Positions 1 through 9,170 of a stretch of DNA of 22,377 bases are shown in pieces. The notes under the pieces are model-generated. The model worked only from the letters and a program-made list of their open reading frames with translations. It searched no databases and had not been told where the DNA came from. The translations under genes were made by a program, and so were the position numbers. Source of the stretch: Haplomitrium mnioides (lineage: Eukaryota; Marchantiophyta; Haplomitriopsida; Calobryales); contig JBNGIS010007547.1 in the NCBI GenBank assembly GCA_049999725.1, forward strand, positions 1 to 22,377, written 5' to 3'. Numbering within the stretch: position 1 is the first letter of the stretch; every line of letters starts with the position of its first letter.

Positions 1-599
1 TAGATTAGAAACAAACAATAAATCTTTCAATGATATTTCTGTGTGAACGCGAGCTTATGTACATAGCCATAGCCTTTATGTCTACTAATAGGTGTGCACT
101 TTAGATCCATGGAGTTTTATAAAACCAGTAGAAGAGAAGACTTTGCTTCATTTGATCAAGCAAAGCAACTTCATTTATGGTTTTGCAGCAACCTTTCATA
201 GATCATTGCAATCGGATGGGATGAGATCAAATCTAATCAAGGGCAAACTTAAAAAAAAAAAAGGAATAATGTAAACTATAACATTCCCCAATGTAAAGCG
301 AATGATTCCTAACAGTTGATGCTCTAGTAATAGATTGATAGGGTGGGTTTGGCTTCAATTCCATTTGCAAACCCCACATCTATCAATCAATGTGTTATTG
401 CCAACTAATCTCATCACACTCTAAAGTACAATATTGCAAATGTAAACTTTATTTCAATCAGAATAATCTCAATACCAATATGGCCAAGGTTCATTACTTC
501 CAGATTTGTCGTATGACATATGAGTTCAAGAAAGCATCAACACAAGAGAAGCTACCTCTTGGGTTTTCCCACATTAGAAATACTTCACAATCCTCATAA
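1..599. other. AT-rich flank, no gene recognised
   Basis: Short open frames occur on the plus strand (92-274 and 390-599) but neither shows a recognisable domain or convincing codon pattern. A poly(A) run lies at about 250-262, and a foldback at 332-388 is listed separately. I see nothing else here. Confidence 0.6.
332..388. repeat. Imperfect inverted repeat (foldback)
   Basis: The arm at 332-352 (AGATTGATAGGGTGGGTTTGG) pairs with 366-388 (GCAAACCCC...CTATCAATC) across a loop of about 13 nt, with roughly 18 of 21 positions able to pair. It could be a MITE remnant, a small-RNA-like hairpin or chance. No flanking target duplication was seen. Confidence 0.5.
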
Positions 600-1103
600 A
601 CTTAGTCTTTGTGTTTGGCTATGTCCAAATGTCATAACTAAATTGACAACTCTACTTATATTTCCAAGCCTCTATCTTCCATTCCTTTAATCAAGGTACA
701 ACTAAACTTAGTGGTAGTGTTTGAGTTCCACTAAATCTAAATATCATAACTAGATTGACAACTCTACTTATATTTCCAAGCCTCTAAATTCCAATCATGT
801 AATAAAAGTACACCTAAAGTTACACCTAGCCTTTTTGAGTCCTTCAAAGGCTCAAACTTCCAACCCCCAATGAAAGTGGAGGCACACTAAACTTGGTCAT
901 GGTCTTTGTCTCTGTTTGAGTTCCGCTAAGTCCAAATGTAAGAGCTAAATTAACAACTCTACTTATATTTCCAAGCCTCTAAATTCCAACCATATAGTAA
1001 AAGTACACCTAAAGTTACACCTAGCCTTTTGAGTCCTTCACAGGCTCAAACTTCCAACCCCAACTAAAGTAGAGGCACAATAAACTTGGTCTTGGTCTTT
1101 GTC
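600..1103. repeat. Three-unit tandem repeat joined to truncated LTR
   Basis: The phrase (G/A)ACAACTCTACTTATATTTCC recurs at 645, 757 and 952. Units 2 and 3 are about 200 bp and share long stretches (AGTACACCTAAAGTTACACC, then GAGTCCTTCA and the GGCTCAAACTTCCAACCCC block). Unit 1 lacks about 90 bp internally. The third unit runs directly into the chromovirus LTR remnant at about 1103 near TTGTTCTCC. The repeat has no counterpart in the other chromovirus LTR (20211-20780), so it either replaced the distal part of the left LTR or belongs to older flanking DNA. It is non-coding in every frame. Confidence 0.75.
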
Positions 1104-1416
1104 TTTGTTCTCCTTCTACAATGTGTCCTTATCCTTAGAACCTTCCATCTCTTTAGTTCTCCTTTTGCCATGTGTTCTTATCTTTAGAACCTTCTCTTTA
1201 CTTTAAATCTCCACTTGCCACATGTTCTTATCCTCTTCTAAAGTAGTCTATCTAGACTCCCTCTTTCACTTTAATTCGTTTACTTTCTCTCTTTGTGCAA
1301 TATGTCCAATTCTCTATAATAGCAATTGATTTTTGCTACTCTAGCTTAGTAATAGCTTTCTAGACATAATTGATGTTATTTTTAGCTATAACTTACTAAA
1401 GTTAGTGACCGTTACA
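1104..1416 (-). repeat. Chromovirus 3' LTR, truncated
   Basis: About 313 bp align closely with 20468-20780 of the other LTR, from TTCTCCTTCTACAATGTGTCC to the terminal GACCGTTACA. On the minus strand it begins TGTAACGGTC directly after the polypurine tract, the expected start of U3. Homology stops near 1103, so the part equivalent to 20211-20467 (rest of U3 with CCAAT and TATA boxes, R and U5) is missing and a tandem repeat stands in its place. Tandem ~50-bp subunits with CTTAGAACCTTC and TCTCC words are shared with the right LTR. Confidence 0.88.
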
Positions 1417-1436
1417 ATCCTCCCCCATTTTAAGAG
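1417..1436 (-). other. Polypurine tract of the chromovirus
   Basis: The minus strand reads CCTCTTAAAATGGGGGAGGAT and the next bases are TGTAACGG, the LTR start. This is the primer site for plus-strand DNA synthesis during reverse transcription, and its position fixes the element's orientation and the LTR edge at 1416. Confidence 0.85.
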
Positions 1437-1474
1437 GCAACGTCCTCGTTGTGAGTAAGAGAGTTCTCAAAAAG

Positions 1475-1860
1475 TAAACAAGTGCAGAGGCATTGGCCAA
1501 ATTCTCCAATGGCTCTCAATTAGCTTTATAAAGAGGGTAGCCTTTCCAACGAACCAAGTACTCTACAATCTTACAATGGCCTCGACGATGTGTTCATTTC
1601 TTCAAGAGCTGTTCCACCTCAAATTCCTCATGACCATCAAAAAGCTTAGGTGGTGGAGAGGGTTCTTAGGTACAAGTGAAGGTGGTAGAGCAAGGTACAA
1701 AAGCACGTAATAAAGAGACATGAAAAACCGGATGAATCTTCATGTGAGAAGATGGAACAAGTTGATAGACTATTTCACCAATACGAGCAGAAATAGCAAA
1801 TGGTCCAATAAAGCGAGCAGATAGTACACGAGAGCGAAGAAAAGGAAGATTGGGCATAGA
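1475..1860 (-). pseudogene. Integrase C-terminus with chromodomain (decayed)
   Basis: The minus strand from 1860 encodes an integrase C-terminal segment with a GPFAI core and an HPVFHVSLLR motif, both typical of plant Ty3/gypsy integrases just upstream of the chromodomain. From about 1625 to 1485 another block reads FEVEQLL, then YLVRWKGYP, then EPLENLANA, which is the chromodomain core. In chromoviruses this module tethers the integration complex to histone marks. At least three in-frame stops break the region: one between the HPVFHVSLLR block and the chromodomain, one after the EQLLKK stretch, and one replacing the Trp before EPLENL. It ends just before the polypurine tract. Confidence 0.88.
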
Positions 1861-1869
1861 GAGCCATAT

Positions 1870-2880
1870 TTGGTCATCTATATAGCAAAGGTCACTTCAC
1901 AACGATGAGCATTGACATATTGTTTTTGGCAATTATGAGCAACTTCAAGTTTTTCCTTAGCACATTGGATGTCGTGGTGTAGCCAATTGAGGAAATCATC
2001 GACAATTGGACTCTTAGATGTTGATGCAGGATGAAGATTAGATAGAGTAGTTGGATGCTCACCATACATCAAAAAGAAAGATGTGGCTCGTGTAGAGCTG
2101 TTGATGGAATTATTGTAAGAGAACTCCAAAAGAGGTAACAACCAATCTCAATGTTCTTGTTCTTCCAAAGTAAAAGCTCGCAACATATCTCAATGGTGCG
2201 GTTGGCCCTTTCAATTTGACCATCCAATTCAGGGTGATAAGTAGTGGACATAGCCAATTTGGTTTTGAGAAGACCAAATATTGTGCGCCAAAACATGTTG
2301 GTAAATTGAGTGGCACGGTCAGAGATAATCACTTTGAAGATACCATGATGAGAGTAGACCGCTTCCAAATAAATTTGTGCTAACTCCAGTGTTGTCATTG
2401 ATTTGGTAGTCAGACAAATATGAATTATTTTGCGAATTTTTTCCACAAAAAGAACAATAACATTATAACCCATAGAAGTATGTGGTAACTCACACACAAT
2501 ATCCATACTCACATAATCCCATCGTTGATTCGAGATAGGCAATGGTTGTAATCAACCTCCATATTTAAGATTGGTTGCTTTGTTTTGTTGGCAAGCCAAA
2601 CAACTTCAAACTTAGGTCTCCACATCTTGATGCATCTTAGGCCAATAATAAACTCGTTGAAGATTGTCCAAAGTTTTCTCAATTCCAATATATCGACCAA
2701 TTTCCAAATCATGTGCTTCATACAAAACCTCAGAGCAAAGCTTAATATTATTAGGAACCCATACCTTGCCTTGGAAGAAAATCAATCCTCTTACCTCTTT
2801 CACTAGATTCTTTTGTTGTTTGGCAATGATCTCTTCATCTTCTTTTGTTGCAACCAACATTTCCGTCCACCAAGTAGGAT
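1870..2880 (-). pseudogene. Integrase zinc-binding and catalytic core (decayed)
   Basis: On the minus strand the N-terminal zinc region appears first (about 2730-2590: EAHDLEIGRYIG, KTLDNLQ, YYWPKM, then CLACQQNK). The second His of the HHCC motif looks replaced by Tyr in GRYIG. The catalytic core follows (2542-2069). Its three acidic residues are visible: Asp in SMDIV near 2500, Asp in IISDRATQF near 2310, and Glu in GQIERANRTIE near 2200, so the D-D-E triad survives. Frameshifts near 2620-2520 and 2140-2070 break the frame, and an overlapping frame (2141-1878) continues with MLPLLEFSYNNS, normal sequence downstream of the core. Integrase would join retroelement DNA to the genome; this copy is inactive. 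Confidence 0.9.
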
Positions 2881-2929
2881 GAATTGTGATTTCTAACAAG
2901 ATGTTGAGTTGAGGCCTATGGGTCAAGGC

Positions 2930-3480
2930 ATCTGTAATTTTTATTTTCCTTCCACATAGACCATCTTTATATGGAACTGTTGTTGCCACTCCGCCCAACG
3001 AATCTGCTGTTTTGAGAGCTCCTTTTGAATTTCTAGATAGATTAAAGGTTTATGGTCGGTTTCGACAATAAACTCCTTATCTCTTAGATAATGCTTCCAA
3101 TGTTGGTTGATAGCACAATCACCAATTCTTCCCGCTCCATAGTGTGGTAGTTTTGCTCAATACTGCTCAACTTTCTAGAAAAGAAGGCAATAAGATGCCA
3201 ACTATCCTCCTATTCTTATTGCAAAACTCCGCCAATAGCATTTCTCGATGCATCCATCGAAAGTTTGATTGGTCATATAGAATCATACCATTTAAGAATA
3301 GAAGCAAGAAGAAGTGATTTCTTTAATGCTTGAAATGCCAACTCTTTTGCAGCTCCCCATGACCATGTGTGACTTTTCTTGAGCAAGTTGGTTAATGGTT
3401 CTCATATTTGAGCAAAACCTTTCACAAATTGACGATAAAATGCAGTTAGCCTCAAAAATCCCCTTAGTTGTATTTGATCA
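2930..3480 (-). pseudogene. RT connection and RNase H (decayed)
   Basis: Minus-strand translation gives the segment after the RT fingers-palm: an RGFLRLTAFYRQFVKGFA block (about 3460-3400), then LLKKSHTWSW, and then RNase H beginning with DASRNAIGGVLQ near 3255-3215, where the Asp is the first catalytic residue. It continues with FFSRKLSSIEQNYHT, the standard Ty3/gypsy RNase H middle, and ends in DALTHRPQ near 2935, the usual last motif before integrase. Several stops and frameshifts are present. The enzyme degrades RNA in RNA-DNA hybrids during reverse transcription; this copy cannot be made intact. Confidence 0.88.
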
Positions 3481-3489
3481 CTAGGAGCT

Positions 3490-4140
3490 TCTCACTTCTT
3501 AATTGCCTCCACTTTCTCATCCATAACTTGGATTCTTGATGCACTTGTATGGTGATATAAGTAGTAAACCTCCCTCTTCCCAATTTCACATTTGGACATC
3601 TTCATATATAGCTTGTGGTTCTGAAGTACATTTAATACTGTACAAAAATGTTGTTGATGTTCTTGAAGACTCTTACTATAGATGAGAATATCATCCAAAA
3701 AGACAATAACAAATTAATCAAAAACGATGAAAAAATTCATTCATAAGACTTATAAATGTTGCAAGAGCATTGGTTAATCCAAAAGGCATAACAAGATATT
3801 CAAAATGCTCGTATTGACTTCAAAACGCTATTTTTTGCACATCACCTTCTGCGATTCGGATTTGATTATATCTTTTTCTCAAATCCAATTTTGTAAAGTA
3901 ATTTTCTCCTTGAGGTTGATCAAATAAATCATCCATCCTCAATAATAGATATTTATTTTTCATCGTTTGTTGATTGAGTGCTCGATAGTCAATGCACATC
4001 CTCATACTCTCATCCTTCATATTTCACAAATAGTATTAGTGCACCATAAGAAGAAATGTTTGGTTGAATGAATCATTTTTCCAACAATTCCATAATATGA
4101 GATTTGCATTCCTCTAGTTCATGAGGAGGCAAATGATATG
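3490..4140 (-). pseudogene. Reverse transcriptase palm (decayed)
   Basis: The minus strand shows the Ty3/gypsy RT motifs in order: PPHELEE (about 4120), MRMCIDYRALNQQT (about 4000), FTKLDLRKRYNQIRI (about 3900, the first catalytic Asp in KLDL), MPFGLTNA (about 3780), and FLDDILIYS (about 3690), the box with the two catalytic Asp residues. Palm and fingers are represented with near-normal spacing, but stops and a frameshift separate 4020-3820 from 3698-3492. RT copies element RNA into DNA. Assignment is firm from motifs; activity is ruled out by the lesions. Confidence 0.93.
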
Positions 4141-4499
4141 GTGCTTTGCATTGTGGAGTACTTCCTAGAATTACCTCAATCTTGTGATCAATGCATCATT
4201 TTGGAGGCAAACCTTTGGGAAAATAATTGGGAAAAATGTCATGAAACTCCTTCAAAACAACTTGAAATTCATGTGGAACATTATGATTTGAGTTCTTCTT
4301 GTTATTAGTGAGCTCACGTATGAGTTCTAAAAACACCATATCTTGCTTTTTGATCATATTAGCTCCAATCACATATAGGGATAGGTGTCTTGAATGAGAT
4401 CGTACTTGATCTCCTCAAATCTTCCATTGAGATGTCGTGAGTATCTTCTTTCTCCAATTGACTTGTGGATTATATCTTTGTAACCACTTCATTCCAAGA

Positions 4500-4735
4500 A
4501 CAGTGTTATTTCTTTCCAATGTTGTGATCTTCTACTCCAACCTCTCTTTGTAGTTACCCATGTGTAATGTTATACCTTGAGATAGTCGTTCAATAGACTC
4601 GCTTTGGCTATTTGCCATTTCCACCACTTCGTGCTCTTCTTTTTCAAGAGGCAACTTCAACTTCAATGTTATTGCTCGTGATAAGAAATTTTCTTTGGCT
4701 TCAGAGTCCAGCAAAACTCTTATTGCAAATCCTTC
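4500..4735 (-). pseudogene. Aspartic protease region (decayed)
   Basis: The minus strand from about 4718 reads LLDSEAKENFLS, which lines up with the D-S/T-G active-site motif of gypsy proteases (usually DSGA followed by NF(I/L)S). The Gly of the triad appears to be Glu. Further on, VVEMANSQSE matches the segment after the active site, and a frameshift near 4535 leads to the GMKWLQ block upstream of RT. The protease would cut the Gag-Pol polyprotein. The long spacer to RT (4500-4140) contains decayed linker sequence. Confidence 0.75.
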
Positions 4736-4924
4736 AATCTATCCATCATTTACAATTAACCCTCCACTTTTTTTTGTTTTTCTATATAGTATACTTTCCT
4801 CACCTTTCTTCTTCATCCCAACAAAACCACGAGGTTTTTTCACTGGTGCTCATTGTTTCCCTTACATTCTTCATCTTCTTCATTGTTGATGTTGTGAAGA
4901 GGCCGCATAAACACTTGCCCTTGA

Positions 4925-5498
4925 TTGCACCATATTGCTTACAATTTGGTGCAATGTGCCCTACCTGACCACAATTATAGCACGTTCAAGTTTTTGGTCG
5001 ATCATCCATCCTTCTTTCAATAGTATTTTGTGATCCTCCTTGGTGATTTGGGAGATGAAATTCTCTTCTTCTCATATTTTCTAACTCCATAAGCGTGGGG
5101 CTATAGTTTCCTCTAGTTTGCACAATTCGTTGTGTCCCTTCAATTCTTTGAACAAATGAAATGGCTTCATTTACATCTTTTGGGTTGCACATCATAACTT
5201 CTCCTCTAATCCTTCTCTTTAACCCTTGCAAAAATTTGTCAAAGGACTCCGCTGGACTCATATCTTTGTTTGAACTTTCAAGCTTCGAAATTTCTCAATG
5301 TATCTTGCAACGCTTTCTTGCTGCTCCAACTCCCAAAGCTTCATTCTTGTGGTCAATATAGAGTTTATCGCTTTAAAATTTTGGAACAAACCTTTTTTTA
5401 AATTGCTCCACAAAAGTTGTTCTCCTCGTATATTTTTCTGTCACTTCCAATCTTGTAGCCATATTGATGCATGTTCGGTTAAAAATGATCTTGCAAAC
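4925..5498 (-). pseudogene. Gag, C-terminal half with CCHC zinc knuckle
   Basis: Minus-strand reading shows a retrotransposon Gag core (about 5498-5290, with ASIWLQDW and a LWELEQQESVARYIEKF stretch), then a conserved block ending in NPKDVNEAISFVQRIEG (about 5150), then a CYNCGQVGHIAPNC zinc knuckle (about 4981-4940). The knuckle has all four ligands in CX2CX4HX4C spacing. Several stops and frameshifts are present. Gag forms the particle and binds element RNA. The N-terminal half lies at 19275-19556, displaced by the 13.8-kb insertion; with the insertion and one AATCC copy removed, the two halves continue in the same frame. Confidence 0.88.
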
Positions 5499-5503
5499 AA
5501 TCC
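5499..5503. repeat. Target site duplication AATCC, left copy
   Basis: AATCC lies immediately before the TGTTAG start of the solo LTR and recurs at 19270-19274 immediately after its GACA end. Five bases is the usual length for LTR retrotransposons. Confidence 0.88.
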
Positions 5504-6029
5504 TGTTAGCTAGCGATTCAGGTGCTTAAAGAAGAAGTCAAGAAATTGGAGGAATCTTTGGCCTAAATACTCCTTAGCAAGTGTTAGGGCCTCTCAAGAG
5601 CCACGAATTGCCCTCAAATAGCTACTAAGAGCAAGGAGCATGAGTCTTGGGAGGGAAACATGATCATGGTGGAGGAGATGAGGAGGGGATAGCGATCGCA
5701 GCCAGAGGAGGGGCCACCTTTCAAGTTTCGAAGCAGGCCAGTGAGAATCCGTGGGCCTCACGAAGATGCGGAGATCAAAGCCTGGGGAGAAGGAAGAGGG
5801 CGGCCACCAATGGCGAAGCGATCGCAGGAGGAGGAAGGACGGATCCACAACAACGAAATCTGAAGGCACTCTGAAGAAAGGCAGATCGCGGGGGTCCTGC
5901 AGCGGCCACAAATCGGGAAGCAAGGATCAGAAGCTAAAAGGAGGAGGTGAGATCGTCACGAAGGCAAGCAAGGCCAGGGAAGAGGGACGCCTTGATCCCG
6001 CAAGCAGGAGCGAGCCCTGCAAGGGCCGA
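5504..6029 (+). repeat. Solo LTR, left piece
   Basis: It aligns with 6030-6553 and 12033-12560, clearly from about 5566 on (CCTAAATACTCC, GAGGGAAAC, GATCGCGGGGGTCCT, AAATCGGGAAGCAAG). It ends at GCCGA, where the inner element begins. Open frames here (for example 5647-5874 and 5751-6062) are not kept between copies and are not called as genes. Confidence 0.85.
6025..6029. repeat. Target site duplication GCCGA, left copy
   Basis: GCCGA precedes the inner element's TGTCAG. The partner at 15920-15924 reads GCCAA; the single G to A difference is a CpG-type change. The unoccupied site in the family LTR reads GGCCGATCGAAC (about 12553-12564), matching one copy. Confidence 0.83.
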
Positions 6030-7144
6030 TGTCAGTCGATGCTTTGGAGCACTAAAGCTTAACGCATGGAATCAAGAGCATCATCGACCCAAATATCCCT
6101 TTGCGAGTGTGAAGGCCTCTCAGGAACAACTGATTACCTCAAACAACTGATAAGAGCAGGGCGCATGAGTCCTGGGAGGGAAACAAGATCATGGCGGAGG
6201 AGAGGAGGAAGGAGAGCAGTGATCGCTAGCCAGGGGAGGGGCCTCATTCTCAATTTCAAAGTAGGCCAGCAAGAATCCGTGGGCCTAAGGAGGATGCAGA
6301 GATGGGAGCTGGGGAGAAGGAATAGACCAGCCACCCATGGCCAGGCGATTGCAGGAGGAAGAAGAAGGGATCAACAACAAGGAAGCCCGAAGGCACTCTG
6401 AACAAACGCAGATCGCGGGGGTCCTACAGCGGCCATAAATCGGGAAGCAAGCATCAAGAGCTGACAGGAGGAGGTGAGATCGTCATGAGGGCGAGCAAGG
6501 CCAGGGAAGAGGGACACTTCAATCCCGCAAGCAAGAGCGAGCCCTGTAGAGGTCGATCGAACGCTCCATCCGAGTCGGTAAGCTCTGGCGGAAGAGTGGA
6601 GTCCCCGAAAGGTCCCGCGAGATTCCACAAAAACGTGGCGTCTCCAGAGCCTTCGCGGGATTCCACGGACGACGTGGCGGCACCATGAGGCCCGCAGATC
6701 TGCGGACAGGCGCCTCCCTAAGTGGGGAGCCCACTTAACAGGGTTTCGATCTGTCTTACGACGTAGGACGCCCTAGTTTAGAGGGATCCGCTAGGAACCC
6801 AAAAGGGGAGCAAGAAGGAGGGCTCGAAACAACAACTTATCATGGGCCTAGCCGAAGGAAATCGGGAGAGTGCCGGAAGGGTGATCTATCGAAGATCCGA
6901 GAAGAGGAGGAGCGCGGAAGCCGAAGGGGCGACCTAGCATAGATTGGCCAAGAGGAAATACAGAGGAGAGCCGAATGGGGGATTGATCACTGATCTGACC
7001 GAATAAGAGCGAGTGAAGGCAAAAAAGCGACTTGTCGGCAAACCAGTTCGAACGACGCGCATCAGTGGTGAAGCGGTGACCCAGTGCAAACCGTCCAACG
7101 GGAAGAAGGTTGAGCCAGAAGGGTGATATGGCGCCTATCCGGTG

Positions 7145-7390
7145 GGGGTGATTGTTTTGGCTGCTACAAATAGACCTGACGTGCTTGATTCCGCACTTCT
7201 AAGACCTGGCCGGTTTGATCACCAAGTTACTGTGGACAGACTTGATGTTGCTGGACGTGTCAAAATTCTCCAGGTTTGCGCAGTGTTCTGTGGATCTTAC
7301 ATGTCTCGCTATTTTTGAATTTTATTCCATAAGCGCTAGATTCTCTTGCCCAACTTTAAATTTGCATATGATACTTTCGTCTAGGTTCAC
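7145..7390 (+). pseudogene. Captured FtsH protease exon-intron fragment
   Basis: Codons 7145-7273 encode 43 residues without a stop: [20 protein letters not shown], then PGRFDHQ, and ending GRVKILQ. This is the second region of homology of the AAA+ ATPase in FtsH, the membrane-bound ATP-dependent zinc protease that degrades damaged thylakoid proteins such as photosystem II D1. The wording is closest, from memory, to plant type-A chloroplast FtsH (FTSH1/FTSH5 group). After CAG at 7273 the frame meets GTTTGC and the DNA becomes AT-rich, which looks like an exon end and 5' splice site followed by about 115 bp of intron. The second Arg of the RFDR finger pair is His (CAC) and a Pro is Leu, both consistent with transition decay. 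Only this LTR has it; 13147-13165 and the solo LTR near 16470 lack it, and about 17-20 bp of LTR were lost. It cannot encode a working protein. Confidence 0.9.
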
Positions 7391-7801
7391 GAAAGCACGA
7401 TATGTCGGTGAATCGGCGAGCGAGATGAGAGTGGTCGGAAAATGAAGCTAATGCCGGTGCAACCTACAAAGGAGCTACTGGCATCGAAAGGGTGACACTT
7501 TGCCGCTTCGGTATCTAGAAAGGTAAAAGTTCGACGGGGTGCGGCGGAAAGTTCGAAAGGGGCAAATGGTCCGAAAGGGCCTAGTAGTTCTTATAGCAAG
7601 CTTTCAGAAGTGTTAACGAAGCTAGCCTCAGGTGCGCGTAGTTCTTACTTCGAAGGTACGTCCAAACGACAACATGGACACTGTTCTTATTTGGCGAGAC
7701 AGTGAAGTCCACGGCGGTTCTACGGATGACATGGCGAGCGCAGGGAGTCCATGTGAGGCTTCGGATACATGGCGCGCTGAGGAGCCTGAAGGTGTTTCCG
7801 A

Positions 7802-8163
7802 AGGTCAACTTCGGAAGAAGGGTCCGCGCGACGGTCCGCCTACCCCTTTGGGGGGCGGCGTCGGACGGTGCCCTTCGGATGATGTGGCGTCTGGGGAAGC
7901 GCGCAGGGTTCCGTGGGTCAACATCAGAAGGAGGTCAACTCGACCTTTAGCCTACCCCTTGCGGGGCGGCATCGGACGGCGACCTTCGGAAGACGTGGCG
8001 ACTCTAGGGACCCCGAGGCAATTCACGGAACACGCGGCGTTGGGAGAGGAGTTCACTTGACCTCGGGCATTCGCTGGTCAACTACGGAGGAAGAGTTCAG
8101 CGCGACAGTCAACCTACACATTGCGGAGCGGCGTCGGGCGGTGGTGTAGTGGATGACGTGGCG
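7802..8163 (+). repeat. Three ~88-bp U3 repeats with ACGTGGC boxes (5' LTR)
   Basis: Units start with GGTCAAC at 7802, 7914 and 8076. Each continues through CGGAAGAAG-like and CCTACCCCTTGCGGGGCGGC-like blocks and ends in a (G)A(T/A)GACGTGGCG-like word (7882-7889, 7993-8000, 8156-8163). The second and third keep ACGTGGC intact; the first is ATGTGGC. Two further intact ACGTGGC words lie upstream at 6633 and 6672. ACGTGGC is the core of plant ABRE/G-box elements bound by bZIP factors; enhancer function here is inferred. Confidence 0.78.
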
Positions 8164-8578
8164 CGAGGAGAAGAAAGAAGCATCTACGGGGGGATCTAAG
8201 GAGATTCTTTGGAGTCGGTTCCATGGGGCACTGCGGAACCTGGTTCCGACGCGACTCTTTGGACTTGATCCTGAGGGAATTTGCGGAATCTCTTCTCGCG
8301 AGATTCTTCGGGGCTCCTCGTCGAAGTGACCGTTGTCCTTGGATTTTCCTCGACCAACTGCTGGACATGCGGCGGTTCCTCCCATCCTGTGCTAACTGGA
8401 TTACCGAACAGTGAAGCCATGCGTCGTCGTCCCCTATTTCGAGCTAACGGGAATAACAACTTTTCGTGGGATCGGGCGTCGGGGGGCAACGCACGAGGGG
8501 AGTATAGATCGTTTCTCATCGAATTCTTCAAGGTTGATGCACGGGCAATTATTGGAGATATAGTGTTGCGGGACACGA

Positions 8579-9170
8579 GATTCGCGCATGGTAAGGCATG
8601 GCGATAATTCAGTGAAGGCTACGTGAAGCAGAGTTACTAGCTCTAGGAGGCCAGGGGGATTCAGAGGTGGATTGGAGGGGCGCCGAGTGTTGCAGAGTAG
8701 GGAGCTCTGGATGCTTGGGCGATCCAAGTGAACTCGTCCTTGCCGGTGGACCACAGTGGAGGGTTACTGATACGATAGCTGGAAGGAGTTTTCGGTCGGT
8801 TGAGAACTAAGGAGAGGCTGTCGAGTAGGGAGCTTGGAGTCGTCTCGGCCTTTCACGGGCAATTGCGGAGCGATAACGATAGCAAGAAAGGGGAATTGCG
8901 TATGGTAAGGTAGGGCAATAATTCATTGAAAGCTACGTGAAGCAAAGTTACTAGCTCTAGGGGGCCAGGGGGATTCGGAGGTGGACTGGAGGGGCGCCAA
9001 GTGTTGCAAAGTAGAAGGCTATGGATGCTCGAGTGATCCATGTGAACTCGTCCTTGCCGGTGGACTAGAGCGGAGGGTTACTGATACGATAGCTGGAAGG
9101 AGTTTTCGATCGGCTGAGAACTAAGAAGAGGCTACCGAGTAGGGAGCTTGGAGTCTCTCGACATTCCCTT
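8579..9170 (+). repeat. Two-unit ~315-bp tandem repeat (5' LTR)
   Basis: Unit 1 starts at ATTCGCGCATGGTAAGGC (8579) and unit 2 at AATTGCGTATGGTAAGGT (about 8894). Both run through GTTACTAGCTCTAG, GGAGGGGCGCC, AACTCGTCCTTGCCGG and GGGTTACTGATACGATAGCT. The same duplication occurs in all three LTR copies, so it predates their spread. Confidence 0.85.

Noticed and set aside
92-274. 60-codon plus-strand frame as an exon
   Set aside because: No recognisable domain, no splice support, ends in a poly(A)-derived Lys run.
604-608. AGTCT as a left target duplication for the chromovirus (right flank AGTCT at 20781)
   Set aside because: It is part of the tandem repeat unit (CTTAGTCTTTG, compare GGTCTTTG in the next units) and is not next to an LTR start.
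5647-6734. Several overlapping open frames on both strands
   Set aside because: GC-rich LTR sequence with few stops; the frames are not preserved between copies.
7215-7445. 76-codon frame over the FtsH fragment
   Set aside because: It is in the wrong frame; the FtsH frame is 7145-7273.
7802-8163. CRISPR-like array
   Set aside because: Units are long, imperfect direct repeats without regular spacers, inside a plant retrotransposon LTR.
8434-8754. Minus-strand frame starting MVHRQGRVHLDR, repeated at 14327-14521 and 14620-14835
   Set aside because: The similarity follows from the LTR copies and the ~315-bp duplication; lengths and ends differ and no domain is visible.
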